The notes below the pieces were generated by a model. It had not been told where the DNA came from and searched no databases. It saw nothing but the letters and a program-made list of their open reading frames with translations. A program made the translations under genes and the position numbers. A DNA stretch of 64,000 nt from Streptomyces sp. NBC_01210 (lineage in GTDB: Bacteria; Actinomycetota; Actinomycetes; Streptomycetales; Streptomycetaceae), in assembly GCF_036010325.1 (NCBI RefSeq), contig NZ_CP108549.1, positions 806,001 through 870,000 of the forward strand. The letters are read 5' to 3'. Of the stretch, positions 18,629 to 27,496 are shown one piece after another; the first letter of the stretch is position 1; each line of letters starts with the position of its first letter.

Positions 18629-19351
18629 ATGACATGGCAAGACGCAACTCCACAGGAAGATCTTTACCTCAGGGTGGTGAGCGACCTACAAAACGCCGAT
18701 GAGATCGAGGTCTTCAGCGACCTGATCGAGATCGACGACGAGGAGAGCAACTCCTTGGGGATTCCGCTGAGGCAGCGCGCGGAGGAGATCAGGGGCATCA
18801 CCCAGGAGCGGCCCGAATGGGACGGGGTGATCATTGATCAAGAGATCGAGGAACGTGGGCTGCGGTTCTACCAGATCGGTAGTCACTGGCGAACCCGGAA
18901 ACCTCTTCCGAGGGTGACCGGCGAGTTCTTCCTGCCCATGTTCTACGACAGCCTGTTCTCCTCCGCCCCTGATTTGGCGTGGACCGGCTCCACGGACGAC
19001 GAACGTCAGTTGTACTCTGAATTCCGGGTGATTGACAGCCAACCGAATTCCGGCAGCGACTTGCTCACGACGGTCAGGCTCCAGCCAGATTCAACGCCGC
19101 TCGAGATGTGGGTGTGGGATCCGCGCGTCGGACCCAAGAAGATGGGCCTCGACTACAGCACCTATCTGGAGATGCTGGCGCTGACCAAGGGCGCTTACGG
19201 ATGGCAGTATCTGTTCACTGACGTATCCCTGGCGGATGACCTTTTTCATCACACGGCGGAAAGCATCAGGAACATGCTTGATATTTTCCCCCGGATCTTT
19301 CCGAGCCACGACTACACCTCGCTCGCGGCAAGGCTGGCGGAGCGATTGTGA
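18629..19351 (+). CDS. candidate immunity protein, copy 1
   Basis: A 240-residue, acidic, soluble protein of unrecognised family. It follows the nuclease tail after only 7 bases, and AAAGGAG sits 10 bases before its ATG. It is clearly paralogous to the next gene. Shared landmarks are GSTDDERQL, PLEMWVWD, LALTKGAYGWQYLFTD and the ending DYTSLAARLAERL. Small acidic proteins directly after a toxin domain are usually immunity proteins in polymorphic toxin loci. That role is inferred here, not shown by a known motif. Its codon use is less GC-rich than that of the structural genes. Confidence 0.6.
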   Translation: MTWQDATPQEDLYLRVVSDLQNADEIEVFSDLIEIDDEESNSLGIPLRQRAEEIRGITQERPEWDGVIIDQEIEERGLRFYQIGSHWRTRKPLPRVTGEFFLPMFYDSLFSSAPDLAWTGSTDDERQLYSEFRVIDSQPNSGSDLLTTVRLQPDSTPLEMWVWDPRVGPKKMGLDYSTYLEMLALTKGAYGWQYLFTDVSLADDLFHHTAESIRNMLDIFPRIFPSHDYTSLAARLAERL

Positions 19352-19391
19352 AGTCGCCCCTTCCACATCCGTCCTCCGGAGACCGACAGCG

Positions 19392-20108
19392 ATGCGCAGT
19401 CTGACACCCATCGAGCAGCAACTTCTGGACACACAGGAGGAAATACTGGAATGCCCTCACTTCACCGTGGACCGGTCGATCACCGGTGAGCTGGGCAGTA
19501 CGTACGAACAGGCGCCCGCTCTGTTCAGCTATCTCCCCGACTGGCAAGGAGTGGTCCTGAGCCGCGAGCTCTGCATCCACAGCCCCCGGATCACCGAGAT
19601 TGGCAACCGGTGGCGCACCAGCTCCGCTTCCGAACTTCCCGAATTCCATGGGGAGTTCCGTGTGACGGATCTCTTCACGGCAGTGCTCAAGCATCCGCCG
19701 GATCTCTCCTGGTCGGGGTCGACCGATGTGGAACGTCAGTTGTTCGCCCAGCTGCGCGTCATCGACGACACCCCGGTCGCCGCCACCGGGCAATTCGCGG
19801 CCATCCGGATCCAGCCCAAAGTCGACCCTCTGGAGATCTGGTACTTCGACATGGACCTCAACAGAGCCGAGGGCTGGGACAGGCAGTACGTACGTCTGGA
19901 CCTCACCTACACCGAGTACATCCAGCAACTGGCCCTCACGAAAGGCACCTTCGGCTGGCAGTACTTGTTCACCGATGAAGTCTCTCTCGGCGAACCGGAT
20001 TTCAAGGCTGTGCGAACACAACTGACGACCATGCTGGATGTGTTCCCCGTTCTCTTTCCCGCCCGGGATTACACCGAGCTCGCCCGGCGTCTGGAGGCCC
20101 GACTGTGA
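19392..20108 (+). CDS. candidate immunity protein, copy 2 (paralogue)
   Basis: A 238-residue protein aligned along most of its length with the gene before it: GSTDVERQL, DPLEIWYFD, LALTKGTFGWQYLFTD and DYTELARRLEARL. The first 60 residues differ more. The ATG at 19392 is preceded by CCGGAG about 12 bases upstream; an in-frame extension into copy 1 is rejected. Tandem divergent copies suggest duplication to counter toxin variants, or a leftover from an earlier toxin tail. No family was recognised. Confidence 0.6.
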   Translation: MRSLTPIEQQLLDTQEEILECPHFTVDRSITGELGSTYEQAPALFSYLPDWQGVVLSRELCIHSPRITEIGNRWRTSSASELPEFHGEFRVTDLFTAVLKHPPDLSWSGSTDVERQLFAQLRVIDDTPVAATGQFAAIRIQPKVDPLEIWYFDMDLNRAEGWDRQYVRLDLTYTEYIQQLALTKGTFGWQYLFTDEVSLGEPDFKAVRTQLTTMLDVFPVLFPARDYTELARRLEARL

Positions 20109-20148
20109 GTGATTGCATCGTGCTCCAGGACCACGAGCGGAGGTGATG

Positions 20149-20862
20149 ATGAAGACCAGCTATCTGGTGACCCTGGACGAGGAAGCAGACCGCCAGCTCC
20201 ATTCGTTCCTTGTCAGTCAAGGAGCAGAACCAGAATCACGGTTCGGTGAGTGGCGTGTGCCAACCGGCTCCCGGGGTTCGGTGAAGGAGGAACTGCATCG
20301 GACAGGCGTCGGGTTTCGTCTCCGCTACGAATTCTCGGCCGAGTCGACCGACCACGTGGACGAGTTGGCCGCCTACCTGGGCATCGACATACTCACAACG
20401 TCCCGCATCACTTCTTCCCACCCCATTCTCGCCAAGGCCCCGGAGGGAGACTCCCTGATTGCCAACACAACCATGGTCGATCTCCTGGAACCAGTGACCT
20501 CCGACCTGGAATGGCAGCGACATGACGAAACTATCCATGACCTGTGGTCGCTCACATTGGCGAGCGAGCTGCCCGAGCCCATCCACACGCCTCACGCGTT
20601 CGCCACTGTTCAAGGCGGAAACGGACTGTGGATGGTGCTGGATGACGGCCGGTCCATCATCACGGACTCCAGCCTGAGTCACTTGCGTGTGCATGGGATT
20701 GCCTGGACCACAAGGAAAGTGGTCCAGGGCAGAATTCTTGCGCATCCGGCCATTCCCGTATTTGGTGGCCGCGTCCTCGACATCATCGACAAGCAGCAGG
20801 TCGAGCTCGCGTTCGCTCCCCTCTATCTGCCTCACGAGCAGAGCTCAGTCGCCCCCTGGTAG
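20149..20862 (+). CDS. hypothetical protein of the toxin/immunity module
   Basis: A 237-residue protein, MKTSYLVTLDEEADRQLHSF onward, soluble and without recognised domain. It is not visibly related to the two preceding paralogues. The first half has an alternating strand/helix pattern that could be a small alpha/beta fold; the second half is strand-rich. ATG at 20149, with GCGGAGGTG upstream, is preferred, but the adjacent ATG at 20146 is also possible. It ends 22 bases before the structural genes resume. It may be another immunity protein or a specificity factor. Confidence 0.5.
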   Translation: MKTSYLVTLDEEADRQLHSFLVSQGAEPESRFGEWRVPTGSRGSVKEELHRTGVGFRLRYEFSAESTDHVDELAAYLGIDILTTSRITSSHPILAKAPEGDSLIANTTMVDLLEPVTSDLEWQRHDETIHDLWSLTLASELPEPIHTPHAFATVQGGNGLWMVLDDGRSIITDSSLSHLRVHGIAWTTRKVVQGRILAHPAIPVFGGRVLDIIDKQQVELAFAPLYLPHEQSSVAPW

Positions 20863-20884
20863 CGCTCCCCCGGATTGGATCTCC

Positions 20885-21550
20885 ATGACCCGCTACGCAG
20901 ACATACCCAAGCCCATCCGCTCCGGCATCGTCATCGTCGACCCCGAACGCGGCACCCCCCAGCGCATCATCGTCCTCCAGTTCAACCCCGACACCCTCGA
21001 ACGCTCCCTCGCCCCCCAAGCCGCCGGAGGAGGTGGTGATGCCGGCGGAGGCGGCAGCGGAGGAGACCGTAACGAGGCCCTCCGGCTCAAGGGACCCGCC
21101 GAGGAGAGTTGGAAGTTCACTGCCGAGATCGATGCCACCGATCAGTTCGAGGTCGCCGCTCCCGAGGGGATCCATCCCGAGCTGGCCACCCTCGAGATGC
21201 TCGTGCATCCCACCACCGCCCAGCTCCGCGAGGCCGCGCGGCTCACCAAGAAGGGGACCATCGAGATCAGCCCGATCGAGATGCCCCTGACCCTCTTCAC
21301 CTGGGGGAGCAAGCGCGTCATGCCCGTGCGGCTCACCGAACTGTCGATCAATGAGTCCGCGTTCGACGTCAATCTCAACCCCATACGGGCAAGCCTCGGC
21401 ATCGGCATGAAGGTCCTCAGCGTGAGTGATCTGCCGGCCGGGCATCGGGGTGCCGATCTGTATCTGGCGCATCTGGCGCAGAAGGAACGGCTGGCCAGAG
21501 CGGCAAGAGGCGGGCGGCTGGCGGAACTTGGGCTGGGAAGGGGGCTGTAA
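20885..21550 (+). CDS. eCIS baseplate adaptor, CIS_tube-domain protein (Afp7 N-terminal-like)
   Basis: A 221-residue protein. The opening IVIVDPERGTPQRIIVLQFN, followed by PDTLERS, is the hallmark of the CIS_tube N-terminal domain (PDTL after 'FN'). Later come ESWKFTAEIDATD and MPVRLTELSINESAFD. A Gly/Asp-rich insertion follows residue 40. In Afp-type particles this domain is fused to LysM and sits between tube and hub. Here the LysM part is encoded by the next gene, 3 bases further on. The upstream binding site is weak (GGATTGGATCTCC). Confidence 0.8.
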   Translation: MTRYADIPKPIRSGIVIVDPERGTPQRIIVLQFNPDTLERSLAPQAAGGGGDAGGGGSGGDRNEALRLKGPAEESWKFTAEIDATDQFEVAAPEGIHPELATLEMLVHPTTAQLREAARLTKKGTIEISPIEMPLTLFTWGSKRVMPVRLTELSINESAFDVNLNPIRASLGIGMKVLSVSDLPAGHRGADLYLAHLAQKERLARAARGGRLAELGLGRGL

Positions 21551-21553
21551 GAC

Positions 21554-21904
21554 GTGATTGATCCTTATGAGAGTGCACTGGACGCGATCCCGGGGACACA
21601 TCCGTATCCCCGGACCAGCCGGTATCACGACGCGGAGATCGGGGTTCACCAGCAGCCCGACGGCACCGAAGTGCGCTACACGAAGCGGCGGTTGCTGCCA
21701 CCGCTCAGCGCGGCCGTCGACGAGACCGCGCCCCACACGGTCAGCAGCGGCGAGCGCCCGGACCAGCTCGGGCAGCGTTATTTCGGCGACCCCGGCCAGT
21801 GGTGGCAGATCGCGGACGCGAATCCCGTTCTCGATCCGCGCGAGCTGACCGACGAGCCGGGACAGCAGATCGACATTCCGCTGCCGGGTGGGTTCCATGG
21901 CTGA
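21554..21904 (+). CDS. eCIS LysM-domain protein (Afp7 C-terminal-like)
   Basis: A 116-residue protein whose residues about 59-113 form a LysM-like repeat. It runs from HTVSSGERPDQLGQRYFGD through WWQIADANP to a closing IDIPLPG. The GTG start lies 3 bases after the previous stop, so both halves of an Afp7-type adaptor are probably made together. Within baseplates LysM modules hold the hub to the tube rather than bind peptidoglycan. It overlaps the hub gene by 8 bases. Confidence 0.8.
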   Translation: MIDPYESALDAIPGTHPYPRTSRYHDAEIGVHQQPDGTEVRYTKRRLLPPLSAAVDETAPHTVSSGERPDQLGQRYFGDPGQWWQIADANPVLDPRELTDEPGQQIDIPLPGGFHG

Positions 21905-23036
21905 TGAGCCCATCGGGAGCGGGCCGGTATATCTCAACCTCCAGATGGGGCCCAAGCTCACCCGTCCCGTGCCGGCCGAAGTGACCGAGGCGTTGCTGTC
22001 CGCGCAGATCACCATGACCGCCGGGGAACGAAGCGGGTTCCAGCTCGCCTTCGACCTGACCAAGAGAGGGCTGATCACACAGCGGCTGCTGCCCGAGGGG
22101 TTTTTCGATCCGAAGACCCGGGTGATCGTCACGACCTCGGTCAAGGGAACGCCGACCGTGATCCTGGACGGGCTCATCGTGCGGCAGGAGGTCGGTGCCA
22201 GCAATCTGCCGGGGCAGACCACGCTGACCGTCACCGGGGAGGATCTGACCCTGCTGATGGATCTCGAAGAGCGGACCGACCGGTATCCGAATCTGGCCCC
22301 GGCCCAGCGAGTTGACCGGATTCTGCGGAGGTACGCCGATTACGGCATCGATCCCCGGATCATCCGTGAGCAGATCCATCAGCCACCCCGCGAGCAGCTT
22401 CGCGTCGACTACCAGACCGGCACCGATCTGCAGTATCTCAATGAGCTGGCCAGGGCGAACGGTTACACCTTCTACCTCGACCCCGGCCCCCGGCCGGGCC
22501 GGTCCACCGCCTTCTGGGGGCCTGAGCGGCGGCTGGGGCAGCGCCAGCATGCGCTCAACGTCAACATGGACAACAACTCCACCGTCGACCAGCTGACCTT
22601 CTCCTACGACGGGACCGCCCGCGAAGAGCCGCAGGCGCGAGTGCAGGACCCGAGGACGCGCGACACCCGGTTGCTGGCGCAGCCCGATATCAGCCCGCTG
22701 CGGCCACCCCTCGGCCGCCGCGCCTCGCCCGCCCTCAAGCGCAAAACTCTTTCCGGAACGGCGAAGAAGGAACTCGGACAGGCAGAGGCCGAGACGCTGG
22801 CCCGGGCGGCGACCTCCGCTGATGCGATTTCCGGGTCCGGCTCGCTGGATGTCAATCGGCATGGATATGTGCTGCGGCCGCGGGAGTTGGTGGGGGTTCG
22901 GGGTTCCGGCGTGACGTACGACGGCGATTACTACGTCAAATCCGTCACCCACAACCTCCGCCCCGGTTCGTACCAGCAGAACTTCACGCTCTCCCGCGAG
23001 GGCCTGATCGCCCGCAGCACCACGGTGCGTCCGTAA
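21897..23036 (+). CDS. eCIS baseplate hub, gp27/VgrG N-terminal-like
   Basis: A 379-residue protein with the late-control-D/gp27 pattern. Landmarks are ITMTAGERSGFQLAFDL near residue 35, QRVDRILRRYADYGI, LQYLNELARANGYTFYLD and a final strand with YDGDYYVKSVTHNL. The hub links tube to spike. ATG at 21897, with GGGTGGG upstream, is preferred to the in-frame GTG at 21888. The VgrG-type spike is a separate gene (23063), where Afp8 has both in one chain. A basic insertion at about 265-285 is probably a loop. Confidence 0.85.
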   Translation: MADEPIGSGPVYLNLQMGPKLTRPVPAEVTEALLSAQITMTAGERSGFQLAFDLTKRGLITQRLLPEGFFDPKTRVIVTTSVKGTPTVILDGLIVRQEVGASNLPGQTTLTVTGEDLTLLMDLEERTDRYPNLAPAQRVDRILRRYADYGIDPRIIREQIHQPPREQLRVDYQTGTDLQYLNELARANGYTFYLDPGPRPGRSTAFWGPERRLGQRQHALNVNMDNNSTVDQLTFSYDGTAREEPQARVQDPRTRDTRLLAQPDISPLRPPLGRRASPALKRKTLSGTAKKELGQAEAETLARAATSADAISGSGSLDVNRHGYVLRPRELVGVRGSGVTYDGDYYVKSVTHNLRPGSYQQNFTLSREGLIARSTTVRP

Positions 23037-23062
23037 AGACGTGAGGACCAGGAGAACTTCGC

Positions 23063-23590
23063 ATGGCTGCAGGACCGAATAACCGGTTTCTCGGCAAGTT
23101 CCGGGGGCGGGTGATCGACAACAGGGATCCGCTCAAGATCGGCAGGATCACGGCCCAGGTGCCGGACGTGCTGGGCGACGAGGCCTCCACCTGGGCGCTG
23201 CCCTGCCTGCCCTTCACCGGGCGCCAGGCCGGCCAGTACGTCGTGCCGCAGATCGGTGCGGGCGTGTGGATGGAGTTCGAGCAGGGGGATCCCAGCTTCC
23301 CGATCTGGACGGGGTGTTGGTACGGCGATGAGACCGAGCTGCCACCCCGTGCGCGCGCCGAACTGCCCGCCTCCCAGCCGGTCGTGATCCAGACTCCCGG
23401 CGATCACAAGCTGGTGATGTCGGACGTGCCCGGCGGTACGGGGATTCTGCTGGAGGCCAAGGGCGGGGCGTACATCCAGATCGACGAGAAGGGCGTGACC
23501 ATCGGCAACGGCAAGGGCGCGTCCATCGTGCTGATCGGGGACGAGGTCAACATCAACGAGGGCCGGCTGATCGTGCCGAAGAAGCGATGA
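23063..23590 (+). CDS. eCIS spike base, gp5/gpV-like OB-fold protein
   Basis: A 175-residue protein. Residues 10-90 form an OB-fold like phage gpV/gp5: GKFRGRVIDNRDPLKIGR, then WALPCLPFTG, VPQIGAGVWMEFEQGDPSFP and IWTGCWYGD. The rest, with GAYIQIDEKGVTIGNGKG, is a short beta-prism of the kind that forms the trimeric needle. It carries no extra effector domain. The ATG lies 26 bases after the hub gene with AGGAGAA upstream; the stop overlaps the next start as ATGA. Confidence 0.88.
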   Translation: MAAGPNNRFLGKFRGRVIDNRDPLKIGRITAQVPDVLGDEASTWALPCLPFTGRQAGQYVVPQIGAGVWMEFEQGDPSFPIWTGCWYGDETELPPRARAELPASQPVVIQTPGDHKLVMSDVPGGTGILLEAKGGAYIQIDEKGVTIGNGKGASIVLIGDEVNINEGRLIVPKKR

Positions 23591-23958
23591 GCACAGGGAC
23601 CAGGGAAACGGGGAGAAACGTCTTGTCCGGGAATCTCGTGAACGGCGGGTCCGCGATCAGCTGCCCGCACGGCGGCCGGGTCGGGCCCGCCTCCGCCCTG
23701 TCGTCCGGCATCCGGATCGACGGCCATCAAGTGCCCTCCGCCGCCGCCGTCTTCACCGTCAGCGGCTGCCGCCACACGATCGAGGGCGTACCGCATCCGT
23801 GCGCCACGGTCCGCTGGACCCCGGACCGCGACAGCGTGCTGATCGACGGGGAACCCGTGCTGCTCGACAGCACCTCCGCGCTCTGCTTCAGCGCGGCGCT
23901 GCTGCCGCAAGGTCCGCCGGTCGTCGGCGCGACGACACGGGGGGTGTCCTCCCGATGA
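23587..23958 (+). CDS. eCIS spike tip, PAAR-like
   Basis: A 123-residue protein with SGNLVNGGSAISCPHGG, VSGCRHTIEG and HPCATVRW. The repeated Cys/His could bind a metal ion at the tip, as in PAAR and PAAR-like proteins that sharpen the spike. Order and 4-base overlaps with the spike before it and gp25 after it support this (Afp10 position). The first 15 residues are variable-looking. No toxin domain is attached. Confidence 0.75.
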   Translation: MSTGTRETGRNVLSGNLVNGGSAISCPHGGRVGPASALSSGIRIDGHQVPSAAAVFTVSGCRHTIEGVPHPCATVRWTPDRDSVLIDGEPVLLDSTSALCFSAALLPQGPPVVGATTRGVSSR

Positions 23959-24332
23959 GGCGGACGAGGAGCAATATCGCCTTCCCCTTCCGGACCGACC
24001 GGCGGGGCCGTACCGCACAAGCGGCGTACGACGACCATGTGCGAGATCTGATCGAGCAGTTGCTGTTCACCAGTCCCGGCGAGCGCGTGATGCGCCCCGA
24101 CTTCGGCTGCGGCCTGCTCGATCTGGTCTTCACGCCCAACAGCCCCGAGCTGGCCTCCGCGCTGGAGTTGTCGGTGCAGGCCTCGCTGCAGCGCTGGCTG
24201 GGCGAACTGATCGAGGTGGAGGCCCTGGATGTGGTGAGCGAAGAGAACGTGGTGCGGGTGTATCTGCGCTACGTGGTGCGCTCCACCGCCAGCCGGCGCG
24301 ACGAGGTCTTCGAGGGGAGCGGCCCGGCATGA
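23955..24332 (+). CDS. eCIS baseplate wedge, gp25-like
   Basis: A 125-residue protein of the GPW/gp25 family. The signature is LIEQLLFTSPGERVMRPDFGCGLLDLVF (about residues 32-59), including the Gly-Glu-Arg-x-Met and Pro-x-Phe-Gly-x-Gly positions. It joins wedge and sheath start (Afp9). The start at 23955 overlaps the tip gene; its stop overlaps the next start by 4 bases. Confidence 0.92.
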   Translation: MRRTRSNIAFPFRTDRRGRTAQAAYDDHVRDLIEQLLFTSPGERVMRPDFGCGLLDLVFTPNSPELASALELSVQASLQRWLGELIEVEALDVVSEENVVRVYLRYVVRSTASRRDEVFEGSGPA

Positions 24333-27300
24333 GCGGTACGAACAGCGACGTGGTCTGCCGTACGGACGGCAGGCGCGCGAAGATACGGGCTGTACAGCTC
24401 GGCGGCGTGGACGCGGTCGAGGTCGGTGACGACGGGCTGACGCTCACCGTCACCTTCCTCGGCAAGGCGCCCCACGGGCTGTGCCCGGAGAACATACGCA
24501 TCGACGGCGGACGCCGGATCACGGAGATAGCGGCCGTCGAGGTGTCGGTCGAACGCGAGGAGGACCCGGAGCTCGACGACCGGCTGTTCGTCACGGTCGA
24601 CCGGACCGGTGACACCTCTCGCTACAGGCTCTCGGTGGTCGACACGGATCCGTACGGAAGGCCCGGCACCGAGCCGTTCCCCGGCTTCGACCAGCGGTAC
24701 TTCTGGGCCGAGTTCGAGTTCCGGCCGGACTGCCCCACCCCCTTCGACTGCAAGGACGAGCAGCCGGACTGCCCGCCCGTCCTCGCGCCGGCGCCCGTCA
24801 TCGACTACACGGCGCGCGACTACGACACGATCCGCCGGCTGATCCTGGACCGGCTGGCACTGACCACCCCGGACTGGGTCGAGCGCAACGCCGCCGACTT
24901 GGGGACGACGCTCGTCGAACTGCTTGCCTACACCGCCGACCAGATCAGCTACCAGCAGGACGCGGTCGCGACGGAGGCGTACCTCGACACCGCCCGCAGG
25001 CGGGTGTCCGTGCGCCGTCATGTGCGGCTCATCGACTATCCGATGCACGACGGCGTCAACGCCCGCGCGTTCGTGGCGGTCGAGGTCGCGGGGGAACTGA
25101 CTCTGCTGCCGGGCACGTTCCGCTTCGCCGCGGTCGACGTCCGTACGCTCGGGCCGCGCGACCGGCCCGAGATCGGTACCGTCATCGACGACCGGGATCT
25201 GGCCGTGCTGGACGAGCGCGGATCGGTGGAGGTGTTCGAGCCGGTCGTCGGCCACGATCCGCTGGTGCTGCGCCCCGAGCACAACACGATCCGCTTCTGG
25301 ACCTGGGGCGACGAGGTGTGTTCGCTGCCCAAGGGCGCAGTCTCCGCGACGCTGCGGGACGAGTGGGCGGACGAGGAGTGCACGGGCAGGGCGCTCGGGC
25401 TGTCGGCCGGTGATCTGCTGCTGATCGAGGAGGTGCGGGGGGCGCGTTCCGGTACGCCTGGCGACGCCGACCCGGCCCACCGCCAGGCCGTACGCCTCAT
25501 CTCCGTCACCCCGGCCGTGGACCGGCTGGCGGACCAGCCCGTCCTCGAGGTCAGCTGGGCGCCGGAGGATGCGCTCGCCTTCCCGGTCTGTCTTTCCACA
25601 CGCGGCGGCCCGGACTGCGAGCCGGTCGAGGATGTGAGCGTGGCGCGCGGCAATGTCGCGCTCGTCGACCACGGCCGGTCGCTGACCTTCTGCGGCTCTG
25701 CGCCCGAGACGGTCACCGTGCCGCCCGCGCCGGCCGTCCTCGGGTCCTGCGATCCGTCGGGCTTCGGCTGCTGGGACCGCGACGAGGGAAATGAGACGGC
25801 CGATCTGATCAACACTCGTCTCCACCAGACCCGTTCGGGCGGTCTGTTGACCGCCGATCAGATACGCGAGCTGTTCACCGTCGTCGGCGAGGACGCAACC
25901 GAACGCGCCGGTCTCGGCCTGGAACTCGCGGGCCGACGGCGCGAGAAGGTCGTGCCCGGCACCGCCTATGCGCAGGCCGAGGCGCTGGCGACGCTGCTGG
26001 CGCAGGTCGTCTACCCGGGCATCCCGGCGCGCTTCCGGCCGGTGTTGCAGCGCTCCCCCGTGGTCCAGTCCGTGCCGTTCCCCGACCCGCGACACGTCTC
26101 GGCCGGGCAGGCCACGCGACTGGCGGCCGTCCGGGACCGTGTCCGGCAGCGTCTGGTGGAGCTGTGGCGCAGCGCCCGCGATTGCGACGGGCTCACCGAG
26201 CCGGAGATCGCCGAGCTGACGGTGCTGTTCGGGCTGCGGGTGCTCGAGCGTCTTGAGCTGCGACGCCACCCGGTGCGCGCGCTGCGCGAGCTGCTGCACC
26301 GCAGTGAGCGGCTGCTGACCGCGAAGCTGCGGCGGCTCGACGTACTGTCGGCGCGGGCGCGCGCGGGCGCGGTACTCGACGCGGGCATCGCCTGGGAGAT
26401 CGCGCACACCTGGGGCCCTGAGTACGCGGCCGGGCTGCACCCGGACGAGCCGGTGCTGCGCGGTCCTGCCGCAGCGCTCGTACAGGACCCGCGGGCCGCG
26501 CTGCCCGCGGTGACCTTGACGGACGACGACGAGCGGTGGACCCCGAAGCGGGATCTGCTGGGCAGCGGTCCGCGGGAGCGGCACTTCGTCGGCGAGCTGG
26601 AGGACGACGGCCGGATCGCGCTGCGCTTCGGCGACGGACGGCACGGCGCGCGCCCGCACCCCGGCGCCAGGCTGGAGCTGCACTACCGCCTCGGCGGCGG
26701 CACGGCGGGCAACGTCGGCGCGGAGGCCATCAACCATCTGGTGCTGTGCCGCGATCCGCAGGAGTCGGACGCCGGGGACCCGATGCCGGTGGCGGGGGTG
26801 CGCAATCCGCTGCCCGCAGTCGGCGGAACCGAGCCCGAACCCGTCGAGCAGGTACGCCAGTTGGCCCCGCTCGACCTGAAGCGCACTCGGCTGCGCGCCG
26901 TCACCGCCGAGGACTACGCGGCGCTGGCGTCGAAGCTCCCGGGCGTGCAGCGCGCGGCCGCCGAGATCCGCTGGACCGGCAGCGTGCGGGAGGCGCATGT
27001 CGCCGTCGACGCGCTGGGATCCGGTGATCCCTCTCCCGAACTGCTCGACTCGGTGTCGTACGCCCTGGAGAGCTACCGCCGGATCGGGCACGACCTGGTC
27101 GTGGGACCGGCCAGGTCGGTGCCGCTGGACATCGCGCTCACGGTGTGCGCCGCACCCGGCCATCAGCACGGCCAGATCCTCGCCGAGCTGTACCGGCTGC
27201 TGGGCAGTCGGCGGCTGTCCGGCGGACGGATCGGCTTCTTCCACCCCGACGCGCTGAGCTTCGGCGGACCGGTACGGCTCAGCCGTCTGGTGGCCGCTGC

Positions 27301-27496
27301 CGCCGGCGTACAGGGCGTGGAGAGCGTACGAGTGACCCGGCTGAGCCGGCTTTTCCACGAGGACCCACTCGACCACACGGCACTGGAGGCAGGCGTGCTG
27401 CGGCTCGGCCCGCTGGAGATCGCGCGATGCGACAACGACCCGGACCGGCCCGAGAACGGCCGGCTGACCATCGAGCTCGGCGGAGGTGCGCGATGA
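24329..27496 (+). CDS. eCIS baseplate wedge, baseplate-J/gp6-like (Afp11-like)
   Basis: A 1055-residue protein. After an N-terminal domain of about 150 residues with several cysteines, the wedge-like part begins at APVIDYTARDYDTIRRLILD and ADLGTTLVELLAYTADQISY. A second hallmark, RFGDGRHGARPHPG near residue 770, is followed by YRLGGGTAGNVGAE and a C-terminal baseplate-J domain. It is paralogous to the next gene in these parts. Both are expected to form the wedge ring around the hub. Unbroken 4-base overlaps on both sides point to one transcript. Confidence 0.88.
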   Translation: MSGTNSDVVCRTDGRRAKIRAVQLGGVDAVEVGDDGLTLTVTFLGKAPHGLCPENIRIDGGRRITEIAAVEVSVEREEDPELDDRLFVTVDRTGDTSRYRLSVVDTDPYGRPGTEPFPGFDQRYFWAEFEFRPDCPTPFDCKDEQPDCPPVLAPAPVIDYTARDYDTIRRLILDRLALTTPDWVERNAADLGTTLVELLAYTADQISYQQDAVATEAYLDTARRRVSVRRHVRLIDYPMHDGVNARAFVAVEVAGELTLLPGTFRFAAVDVRTLGPRDRPEIGTVIDDRDLAVLDERGSVEVFEPVVGHDPLVLRPEHNTIRFWTWGDEVCSLPKGAVSATLRDEWADEECTGRALGLSAGDLLLIEEVRGARSGTPGDADPAHRQAVRLISVTPAVDRLADQPVLEVSWAPEDALAFPVCLSTRGGPDCEPVEDVSVARGNVALVDHGRSLTFCGSAPETVTVPPAPAVLGSCDPSGFGCWDRDEGNETADLINTRLHQTRSGGLLTADQIRELFTVVGEDATERAGLGLELAGRRREKVVPGTAYAQAEALATLLAQVVYPGIPARFRPVLQRSPVVQSVPFPDPRHVSAGQATRLAAVRDRVRQRLVELWRSARDCDGLTEPEIAELTVLFGLRVLERLELRRHPVRALRELLHRSERLLTAKLRRLDVLSARARAGAVLDAGIAWEIAHTWGPEYAAGLHPDEPVLRGPAAALVQDPRAALPAVTLTDDDERWTPKRDLLGSGPRERHFVGELEDDGRIALRFGDGRHGARPHPGARLELHYRLGGGTAGNVGAEAINHLVLCRDPQESDAGDPMPVAGVRNPLPAVGGTEPEPVEQVRQLAPLDLKRTRLRAVTAEDYAALASKLPGVQRAAAEIRWTGSVREAHVAVDALGSGDPSPELLDSVSYALESYRRIGHDLVVGPARSVPLDIALTVCAAPGHQHGQILAELYRLLGSRRLSGGRIGFFHPDALSFGGPVRLSRLVAAAAGVQGVESVRVTRLSRLFHEDPLDHTALEAGVLRLGPLEIARCDNDPDRPENGRLTIELGGGAR

